Assembly: GCA_964578175.1 (NCBI GenBank)
Contig: CAZOBH010000036.1
Span: 1-6,960 of the forward strand
From: RUG11788 sp964578175
GTDB taxonomy: Bacteria > Bacillota_I > Bacilli_A > RF39 > UBA660
Direction: 5' to 3'
DNA length: 6,960 nucleotides
Of the stretch, positions 1-5,101 are shown piece by piece (position 1 is the stretch's first letter; each line of letters begins with the position of its first letter). The notes beneath the pieces were generated by a model. The model searched no databases and had not been told where the DNA came from. It was given only the letters and a program-made list of their open reading frames with translations. The translations under genes and the position numbers were made by a program.

Positions 1-367
1 CTCTATCTCTTCCTGATTGAGGTCTTTCATATCTATACATTGTTCCATTATAATATACTTTTATAGGTTGAACTGCATCACCATACATTTTATTTTCAAT
101 ATAACTTCTAACTATACCAGCAGTTCCTTCTGGTCTTAAAGTCATATTTCTATCTCCACGATCTTTAAAATCATATGTTTCTTTTGTAACAATATCAGTA
201 GTTTCGCCTACTCCTCTATGAAATAAATCACTACTTTCAAAAATAGGGGTTCTCATATAATCATAATTATAATTTTTCATTAACATATCGATTGCATTAT
301 CTACATATTTATACTTTCTCCCTAATTCTCCATAAATATCATAAGTTCCCTTTGGTTTAGTAATCAT
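1..367 (-). CDS. hisS: Histidyl-tRNA synthetase, N-terminal 122 codons (partial, runs off left edge)
   Basis: Class II aminoacyl-tRNA synthetase that charges tRNA-His with histidine in the cytosol. The ATG at 365-367 opens a protein beginning MITKPKGTYDIYGE, the usual HisRS start (KPKGT.D). It continues with the motif 1 region (RTPIFESSDLFHRGVGETTD, about residues 39-58), the HisRS signature TLRPEGTAG (76-84) and motif 2, YRYERPQSGR (111-120), whose arginine and glutamate contact ATP. The frame is open to the window edge and the remaining two thirds of the protein are outside. A strong Shine-Dalgarno (AAGGAGGA) lies about 5 nt before the ATG. Expression is probably controlled by the T-box leader immediately upstream. 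In many Firmicutes aspS follows hisS; that cannot be seen here. Identification is very secure. Confidence 0.96.
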   Translation of the reverse strand, partial: MITKPKGTYDIYGELGRKYKYVDNAIDMLMKNYNYDYMRTPIFESSDLFHRGVGETTDIVTKETYDFKDRGDRNMTLRPEGTAGIVRSYIENKMYGDAVQPIKVYYNGTMYRYERPQSGRDR

Positions 368-384
368 ATTTCCTCCTTATATAT

Positions 385-429
385 AAAAAAGGTGATACCT
401 ATAAGGGCGAATAATCGCGGTACCACCTT
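385..429 (-). terminator. T-box-controlled intrinsic terminator before hisS
   Basis: On the minus strand AAGGTGGTACC (419-429) can pair with GGTATCACCTT (389-399) over 11 bp with one G-U pair, followed by a run of six U (385-390, overlapping the stem end by two). The 5' arm is the T-box itself, so this hairpin and the antiterminator exclude each other, as expected of a T-box switch. The loop holds the 3' half of the antiterminator. Confidence 0.92.
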
Positions 430-567
430 AATTTTGTCTCAATGTTTATAACGTTAACTACCCGCTTCTACTTTTCTTAAGTGTCTTCAATTTATCATCA
501 ATTAAGTATTTGCACCAAACATACTCTCTCTAAAATTTAGATAAATTTACTCCTCTCAATAGAAGAT
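385..567 (-). ncRNA. T-box riboswitch leader of hisS
   Basis: A tRNA-sensing 5' leader: uncharged tRNA pairs with a specifier codon in Stem I and, through its NCCA end, with the T-box bulge, favouring the antiterminator so that hisS is transcribed. Seen directly on the minus strand: a possible Stem I base CTTCTA (560-565) with TAGAAG (465-470); AGTA opposite GAA as in the specifier-loop S-turn; an 8-bp helix AATTTATC/GATAAATT; the conserved AGAGAG and GGTGCAA distal elements (about 507-530); and the T-box core AAGGTGGTACCGCG (416-429). The antiterminator forms from AAGG and GCG pairing with CGC and CCTT (403-409), leaving the seven-base bulge TGGTACC. The specifier is probably CAC (His) at 481-483, although GAC (Asp) overlaps it. 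An alternative pairing, AAGTATCTTC with GAAGACACTT, would bury the specifier. Confidence 0.94.
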
Positions 568-573
568 ACTTTT

Positions 574-602
574 ATTTTAGTACTACTTTTTATATTTTTC
601 AA
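574..602 (-). promoter_or_regulatory. Sigma-A-type promoter for the hisS T-box transcript
   Basis: TTGAAA (597-602), a 17-nt spacer and TAAAAT (574-579) on the minus strand give good -35 and -10 elements, placing the RNA start near 567, just before the base of T-box Stem I. The -35 lies within 10 nt of the end of the mscS gene. Confidence 0.75.
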
Positions 603-610
603 GGAATATT

Positions 611-1477
611 TTATTTAACTATATATAAATCAATATCTTTTTTCTTATATGATTCATATAATTTATTCCAAATAATACTTTCAACAACTCTACTTTTCTT
701 AGGATCAACTAAATATCTTATAGTTAATTCTACATGATCTAATACTATCTTAGTATATATAATTGGATCATATTTATTAAAATAAATATTATTATTAGTT
801 CCCACTACTTCACTTTGATTCTTCATTTTATTAATTATATATTTAATATTATCTACATTATTTACTATTCTGTATAACTCTTTTTTATTCTTAGCTAAAT
901 CACATTTTAAATCTACATTAACAGTTAATTCATTCCATACATATTTAAATCCTTTTGTATAGTTCTTTATATTCTTAGTAAATACATAAGAATTAGGTAA
1001 ACTAATCATTACTCCAGTAGATTGACCTTTATCAGTAGTATTATCTATTTCTAAAATATCAAAATCAAACGAAGATATACTCATTACATCTCCTTTAACG
1101 CCATCTACTTCTATTCTATCTCCAGTAATAAATGGTCTTTTAATTCTAATATGTATTCCAGCAAAGAAACTCAATACGCATTCCCTTAATGCTACTATAA
1201 ATGATGCTCCTAAAATAGATATTAAAGTTATTAAACTTTTAACATAATTATCCCAAACAAAGAATAACATTATAAACATAATAATGTTAATAATAATTTG
1301 AGCAAATTGATTGGCACTATATTGTTTTAATAAAGGCACTCTTCTTCTTATTAAATATTCTATAAATCTTTTTATTAATATAAAGATTGATATTACTAGT
1401 ATTGAATTAAAAACTAAATAAATATAAGTAACACCAATTCCAGTAATAGAACTTAAGTAATTATAAAAATCATCCAT
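611..1477 (-). CDS. MscS-family small-conductance mechanosensitive channel
   Basis: Membrane channel of the MscS superfamily that opens under membrane tension and releases solutes during hypo-osmotic shock. The 288-residue protein has three hydrophobic helices: about 17-43, 57-76 and the pore-lining stretch 80-107 (SLITLISILGASFIVALREC), rich in small residues. The family hallmark RPFITGDRIEVDGVKGDV (114-131) begins the cytoplasmic beta-domain, followed by VMISLPNSYVFTKNIKNYT (156-174), matching the family IPNS.vf...i.NY pattern. A mixed C-terminal domain ends at 288. The length is that of the minimal three-helix MscS type, without the large periplasmic domain of MscK. The start is ATG 1475-1477; its Shine-Dalgarno GAGGA lies in the last codons of the small upstream gene, whose stop is only 2 nt before this ATG, so the two are very likely translationally coupled. 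I see no terminator after the stop. The subfamily is not resolved. Confidence 0.93.
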   Translation of the reverse strand: MDDFYNYLSSITGIGVTYIYLVFNSILVISIFILIKRFIEYLIRRRVPLLKQYSANQFAQIIINIIMFIMLFFVWDNYVKSLITLISILGASFIVALRECVLSFFAGIHIRIKRPFITGDRIEVDGVKGDVMSISSFDFDILEIDNTTDKGQSTGVMISLPNSYVFTKNIKNYTKGFKYVWNELTVNVDLKCDLAKNKKELYRIVNNVDNIKYIINKMKNQSEVVGTNNNIYFNKYDPIIYTKIVLDHVELTIRYLVDPKKSRVVESIIWNKLYESYKKKDIDLYIVK

Positions 1478-1479
1478 AA

Positions 1480-1728
1480 TTATTCCTCATTATTAATAAT
1501 TTTAGCTAGTTGATGAAATAAGAAATCTCTAGTTGCTTCTTCTTTTTCAGCTTGTATCTCTTCAATTAGTTTTAAATATTTTTTCTTTTTATCTTCATTA
1601 ATATCCATATATGCTAATCTTTCTTGTATTTCATCTAGTTCTGATAATGTACCATCTTCAGGTTCTCTATCTTCTAGCATTAAACGATATAGTCCAGTTC
1701 TTTCTAAATCATCATTGTTCATTGACAT
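1480..1728 (-). CDS. Small charged protein of unknown function, coupled to mscS (82 aa)
   Basis: I do not recognise this family. The predicted protein starts MSMNNDDLERTGLYRLML and is soluble, very acidic/lysine-rich and mostly helix-forming; a likely amphipathic or coiled-coil segment covers roughly residues 30-65. It has no signal peptide, membrane segment or cysteine. The frame stays open up to a GTG at 1735-1737 (85 aa) and there is an ATG at 1732-1734. I prefer the ATG at 1726-1728 because AGGTG (1735-1739) then sits 6 nt upstream as the Shine-Dalgarno; a further ATG at 1720-1722 is possible. The stop codon TAA (1480-1482) is 2 nt from the mscS start, and mscS uses a Shine-Dalgarno inside this gene's last codons. 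That arrangement, and the tight fit between two real genes, argue that it is translated. A role linked to the channel is only a guess from position. Confidence 0.72.
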   Translation of the reverse strand: MSMNNDDLERTGLYRLMLEDREPEDGTLSELDEIQERLAYMDINEDKKKKYLKLIEEIQAEKEEATRDFLFHQLAKIINNEE

Positions 1729-1745
1729 CTTCATCACCTATTATC

Positions 1746-1774
1746 ATTATAAAATAAAATAGAAGATTTTTAAA
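1746..1774 (-). promoter_or_regulatory. Candidate promoter for the small gene-mscS pair
   Basis: TATAAT (1746-1751) is a perfect -10, with TTTAAA (1769-1774, 4 of 6 matches) 17 nt upstream. The start would fall near 1739, at the edge of the Shine-Dalgarno, giving almost no leader. The -35 lies in the loop of the hairpin after clpB. AT-rich sequence makes chance matches easy, so this is moderate evidence. Confidence 0.45.
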
Positions 1775-1788
1775 GTTATCTTCTATTT
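1752..1788 (-). terminator. Hairpin terminator over the end of clpB
   Basis: On the minus strand AAATAGAAGAT (1778-1788) pairs perfectly with ATCTTCTATTT (1757-1767) over 11 bp with a 10-nt loop, followed by TATTTT. The last clpB codons form the 5' arm and the TAA stop is at the top of the stem. The stem has few G-C pairs and the tail is interrupted by A, so termination may be partial. Confidence 0.6.
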
Positions 1789-3884
1789 ATTATATATTTA
1801 TTGTTTTCGTAATCTATTAATACTTTATCTCCATATTTAATATTACCATTAATTATTTCTTTTGAAAGCAATGTTTCTATTTCACGAGATATTATTCTTT
1901 TTAGTGGTCTTGCACCAAAATTAGGATCAAATCCTGTATTTACAAGTTCATCCTTAGCTCTATCTGAAAGAACTAAACTAATATTAATATTCTTTAATCT
2001 AGTTTCTATCTCTTTTATAATTTTATCTTGTATCTTATAAATTGAGTCTTTATCTAATTTATTAAATACTATTATCTCATCAATTCTATTTATAAATTCA
2101 GGTCTAAAACTACTCTTAACGATGTCTAGTACTTTATCATCTCTTCCTTCAAGTATTTCTTCACTTCCTAGATTACTAGTCATAATTATAATAGTATTTT
2201 TAAAATCAACTGTTCTACCATTACTATCAGTACATCTTCCATCATCAAGAATTTGTAATAATAAGTTTAATACTTCTGGATGAGCTTTCTCTATTTCATC
2301 AAATAATACGATACTATATGGATTACGTCTAACTGCTTCTGTTAATTGTCCTCCCTCTTCATATCCTACATATCCTGGAGGAGAACCTATTAAACGAGAA
2401 ACACTAAACTTTTCCATATATTCTGACATATCAATACGTACCATATGTTTTTCATCATCAAATAATTCATAAGCAAGAGTTCTAGCTACTTCTGTTTTAC
2501 CTACTCCAGTTGGACCTAAAAACATAAATGAAGCAATAGGTTTATTAGGATCTTTAATTCCACTACGACTTTTTAAAACAGCATCACTAACAAGTTTTAA
2601 AGCATTATCTTGACCCATAACTCTTTTTTTCATATTATCTTCAAGTTTTAATAGTTTAGTTTTTTCACTTTCTTTAAGTTTAGTAACAGGTATATTAGTC
2701 CATTTAGAAACAACAAGAGCTATATCATTAGAATCAACTATATTACTTAACATTCTATTTTCGGAATTTTTATTAAGTTCAGCTAATTCTTTTTCAAGTT
2801 TAGGAATAGTTCCATGTCTTAATATAGCAGCAGGTTCTAGATCATAATTATTTTCTGCTTGTTCTAGATCAAATCTAGCTTTATCAAGTTCTTGTTTCTT
2901 ACTTTTTATTTTATCATTTAATTCTTTTTCTTGATTCCATTTACTAGTTAATTCTTTTTCTTTTTCTTTTAAACTAACAAGTTCTTCATCTATTTCTTCT
3001 TTTCTATGCATAGATAAATCATCTTTTTCTTTTTTAATAGCTTCTCTTTCTATTTCTAGTTTCATTATCTTATGAGTTAAATTATCTAAATCAACTGGTA
3101 CTGAATCCATTTGTACTCTAATTGTTGCACATGCTTCATCAACTAAATCTATTGCTTTATCAGGTAAGAATCTATCAGTTATATATCTATTGGAAAAAGT
3201 TGCAGCACTAACTAAGGCACTATCTTTTATTTCAACTCCATGATGTATTTCAAATTTATCTTTTATTCCACGTAAAATAGTAATTGTATCTTCAACTGTT
3301 GGTTCATGAACTATAATTTTTTGAAAACGTCTTTCAAGAGCTGAATCTTTTTCGATATATTCTCTATATTCTTTTAAAGTAGTTGCACCAACAACATGAA
3401 TATCTCCTCGTGCAAGCATTGGTTTTAGGATATTAGATGTATCCATTGCTCCATCTGTTCTACCTGTTCCAACTATCATATGTATTTCATCGATAAATAT
3501 AATAATTTCTCCTGCACTATCTTTTATCTTTTTTAATATTTTTTCAAGTCTTTCTTCAAATTCACCACGATATTTAGCACCAGCAATTAATGAAGCTAAA
3601 TTAAGTTCCCATATCTTCTTATTTTTTAAACTAGATGGTACATCTCCTTTTACAATTTTATTAGCAAGTCCTTCAACTATTGCTGTTTTACCAACTCCAG
3701 CTTCTCCAATTAATACTGGATTATTTTTAGTACGACGAGAAAGTATTCTTGTTATTGATCTTATCTCATCATCTCTACCAATTACTGGATCAATTTTTCC
3801 TTTTTTAGCTTCTTCTGTTATATCTCTTCCATATTTTTCTAATACATTTTCTTCTTGCTCTGGATAATTAAATTTATTATTCAT
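1776..3884 (-). CDS. clpB: ClpB protein disaggregase lacking the N-terminal domain
   Basis: Hexameric AAA+ chaperone that, with DnaK, threads aggregated proteins through its pore. NBD1 has Walker A GEAGVGKT (60-67), pore-loop tyrosine Y105 in GAKYRGEFEER, Walker B IIIFIDE (127-133) and arginines R185/R186. A complete ClpB coiled-coil M-domain (about 260-385, including KWNQEK and the ClpB-typical LRHGTIPKLEKEL) follows. NBD2 has Walker A GPTGVGKT (457-464), pore loop GYVGYEEGG (504-512), Walker B VLFDE (526-530), sensor 1 in MTSNLG (568-573) and sensor 2 GARPLKR (657-663). No ClpP-binding IGF/LGF loop is evident, fitting ClpB rather than ClpC. At 702 residues it lacks the roughly 150-residue substrate-binding N-domain of full-length ClpB, as in some mycoplasmas; the CIRCE and promoter lie immediately upstream, so no N-domain coding was missed. 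The ATG (3882-3884) has a strong AGGGGTG Shine-Dalgarno. Confidence 0.97.
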   Translation of the reverse strand: MNNKFNYPEQEENVLEKYGRDITEEAKKGKIDPVIGRDDEIRSITRILSRRTKNNPVLIGEAGVGKTAIVEGLANKIVKGDVPSSLKNKKIWELNLASLIAGAKYRGEFEERLEKILKKIKDSAGEIIIFIDEIHMIVGTGRTDGAMDTSNILKPMLARGDIHVVGATTLKEYREYIEKDSALERRFQKIIVHEPTVEDTITILRGIKDKFEIHHGVEIKDSALVSAATFSNRYITDRFLPDKAIDLVDEACATIRVQMDSVPVDLDNLTHKIMKLEIEREAIKKEKDDLSMHRKEEIDEELVSLKEKEKELTSKWNQEKELNDKIKSKKQELDKARFDLEQAENNYDLEPAAILRHGTIPKLEKELAELNKNSENRMLSNIVDSNDIALVVSKWTNIPVTKLKESEKTKLLKLEDNMKKRVMGQDNALKLVSDAVLKSRSGIKDPNKPIASFMFLGPTGVGKTEVARTLAYELFDDEKHMVRIDMSEYMEKFSVSRLIGSPPGYVGYEEGGQLTEAVRRNPYSIVLFDEIEKAHPEVLNLLLQILDDGRCTDSNGRTVDFKNTIIIMTSNLGSEEILEGRDDKVLDIVKSSFRPEFINRIDEIIVFNKLDKDSIYKIQDKIIKEIETRLKNINISLVLSDRAKDELVNTGFDPNFGARPLKRIISREIETLLSKEIINGNIKYGDKVLIDYENNKYIINRR

Positions 3885-3904
3885 ATTATCACCCCTCGAG
3901 TATC

Positions 3905-3932
3905 ATTATACTCCAGTTTTAGCAGTTGTCAA
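3905..3932 (-). promoter_or_regulatory. Consensus promoter of clpB
   Basis: TTGACA (3927-3932) and TATAAT (3905-3910), both perfect vegetative sigma consensus hexamers, are separated by 16 nt. The start would be near 3898, giving a leader of about 14 nt that is mostly Shine-Dalgarno. The -35 lies in the spacer and right arm of the CIRCE element, so a bound repressor would block RNA polymerase. Confidence 0.88.
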
Positions 3933-3945
3933 GTTAGAGTGCTAA
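3919..3945 (-). promoter_or_regulatory. CIRCE operator (HrcA-binding heat-shock site)
   Basis: Minus strand reads TTAGCACTC (3937-3945), nine bases, then AACTGCTAA (3919-3927). The known CIRCE consensus is TTAGCACTC-N9-GAGTGCTAA: the left arm is perfect, the spacer has the right length and the right arm matches 7 of 9. HrcA represses such promoters and releases them on heat or misfolding stress. The site abuts the stop codon of the upstream gene with no intervening base. Confidence 0.9.
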
Positions 3946-4494
3946 TTATTTATATTTATTATAAATTTCTTTTAAATTCTTTGAAGTTACAGTTTTTTTA
4001 ATTCCAGATTTAGAAACTTCTTTATATACTTCTATTAACATTTTATCTATTTTTTTATTTATATTAGCTGTTTTTCTTTTATTCATATAATACTCTAACT
4101 CAGTATTATTATTAAATTTATCTTTATTATAAGTAATTGCAGCAGATAATGTATCACAAACCATTTCTGCAAAAAATTTATATGGCATTAATATAGTTGG
4201 ATCATCTAAGTTTTCATCGTACCAATATTCATAATGATGTTTATTTCTTCCTTTATGATGTAACCAAGCTTTAGAATATTCATTTACTTTTTTACAATTT
4301 CTTATAGGGCTATAATCTCCTTGAAAGTATTTAACACCTTCAAAGAATTCTACTGGACTATATTTAGATAGATCATGAACAAGTCCTTGTAAAGGAATAC
4401 CTGCTCTTATAGATAATTTAAAAACTATAAATCTATGTTTATTAATAGTATGTAAATGTAAAAAAAATTTCTTTAATGTTATTTTATATTCCAT
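3946..4494 (-). CDS. DUF5662-like protein of unknown function (182 aa)
   Basis: This resembles the uncharacterised Firmicute family I know as DUF5662; that assignment is from memory of its motifs. Visible features are an N-terminal histidine-rich helix (HLHTINKHR, 13-21), GLVHDLSKYSPVEFFEG (37-53) with an HD pair at 40-41, AWLHHKGRNKHHYEYW (76-91) with H79, H80, H86 and H87, and FFAEMVCDTL (107-116) with D114. The spaced H...HD...H..H...D pattern recalls the metal site of HD-domain phosphohydrolases, but this is inference and no reaction can be named. The C-terminal 50 residues are lysine-rich and helical. There is no signal peptide or membrane segment. The ATG (4492-4494) has Shine-Dalgarno AGGTGAT in good position. 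It sits alone between the greA terminator and the clpB promoter, with no terminator of its own visible, so its transcript may run into clpB. Confidence 0.85.
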   Translation of the reverse strand: MEYKITLKKFFLHLHTINKHRFIVFKLSIRAGIPLQGLVHDLSKYSPVEFFEGVKYFQGDYSPIRNCKKVNEYSKAWLHHKGRNKHHYEYWYDENLDDPTILMPYKFFAEMVCDTLSAAITYNKDKFNNNTELEYYMNKRKTANINKKIDKMLIEVYKEVSKSGIKKTVTSKNLKEIYNKYK

Positions 4495-4509
4495 ATAATC
4501 ACCTATTTA

Positions 4510-4515
4510 ATTATA
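4510..4515 (-). promoter_or_regulatory. Candidate -10 box for the DUF5662-like gene
   Basis: A perfect TATAAT lies 15 nt before the ATG and just upstream of the Shine-Dalgarno (4499-4504). No good -35 is visible at 16-18 nt, where the greA terminator tail lies. If used, the RNA would start about at the Shine-Dalgarno. Confidence 0.4.
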
Positions 4516-4524
4516 CATTTAAAT

Positions 4525-4554
4525 AAAAAAAATAGAAGTAATAACTTCTATTTT
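4525..4554 (-). terminator. Intrinsic terminator of greA
   Basis: On the minus strand AAAATAGAAGT (4544-4554) pairs perfectly with ACTTCTATTTT (4529-4539) around a 4-nt loop, and the U tract continues to 4525. The greA stop codon TAG (4548-4550) is inside the 5' arm. The compact loop and long U run make this the clearest plain terminator in the window. Confidence 0.88.
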
Positions 4555-5015
4555 ATTTCAGTAATTTCTATTTGATATACTCCATTTGGGCTTTCTACAT
4601 CAACGATATCTCCAACTTTTTTGTTAAGCAAAGCTTTTGCAATTGGACTTTCGTTTGATATTTTACTTTCAAATGGATCAGCTTCTTGACTACCAACAAT
4701 CTTGTATTCATCTGTATCATCATCATCAACATACTTAATAGCAACAGTTGAACCAATTGATACTTTATCTGTATCTATTTTATCTATAATCTCAGCGTTT
4801 TCAATCATCTTTTCAATTTTCTTAATACGTCCTTCTATTTCTGCTTGTTCATTTTTTGCAGCATCATAGTCAGCATTTTCTGATAAATCACCTAGGGCGC
4901 GAGCTTCTTTAATAGCTATTATATTTGCAGGACGACGTACATTAATTAACTCATCTAATTCTTTTTTAATATCATCTAAACCTTCTTGAGTTAAATATAT
5001 CTTCTTTTCTTTCAC
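4548..5015 (-). CDS. greA: Transcription elongation factor GreA
   Basis: GreA enters the RNA polymerase secondary channel and stimulates cleavage of backtracked transcripts, rescuing arrested complexes. The 155-residue protein is close to the usual 158 or so. Its N-terminal coiled coil carries the signature EARALGDLSENADYDAAK (37-54); D43 and E46 at the hairpin tip correspond to the catalytic acidic pair of the family. The C-terminal FKBP-like domain (about 80-155) has SPIAKALLNKKVGDIVDVESPNG (123-145, family SPlG.AL.Gk..GD.v.v..P.G). The start is a GTG (5013-5015) chosen because GAGGTG lies 7 nt upstream and the N-terminus then matches family members (KKIYLTQEGL). It has its own promoter and a strong terminator, though no terminator separates it from gltX upstream, so read-through from gltX is likely. 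Confidence 0.97.
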   Translation of the reverse strand: MKEKKIYLTQEGLDDIKKELDELINVRRPANIIAIKEARALGDLSENADYDAAKNEQAEIEGRIKKIEKMIENAEIIDKIDTDKVSIGSTVAIKYVDDDDTDEYKIVGSQEADPFESKISNESPIAKALLNKKVGDIVDVESPNGVYQIEITEIK

Positions 5016-5047
5016 TTTAATGCACCTCTTTCATAAACACTTATAAC

Positions 5048-5076
5048 AAGATACTACAAAATGAGCTTTTTGTCAA
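5048..5076 (-). promoter_or_regulatory. Promoter of greA
   Basis: TTGACA (5071-5076), a 17-nt spacer and TATCTT (5048-5053, 4 of 6 matches) are on the minus strand, placing the start near 5041 and a leader of about 26 nt before the GTG. The -35 begins 25 nt after the gltX stop codon. Confidence 0.7.
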
Positions 5077-5101
5077 GTATAAGTAGTTAACATCGACCTT
5101 T

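Noticed and set aside
1735..1737. GTG at 1735-1737 as start of the small gene
   Set aside because: The GTG is part of the AGGTG that best serves as Shine-Dalgarno for the ATG at 1726-1728; no other ribosome site precedes it, although a leaderless start cannot be fully excluded.
3885..4494. A broken ClpB N-domain upstream of clpB
   Set aside because: The 61 nt before the ATG are filled by promoter, CIRCE and Shine-Dalgarno, and the next gene upstream is an intact unrelated protein, so there is no remnant.
5057..5078. Possible hairpin ACAAAA/TTTTGT between gltX and greA as a gltX terminator
   Set aside because: Only 6 weak A-T-rich pairs without a proper U tract, and it overlaps the greA promoter; not convincing.
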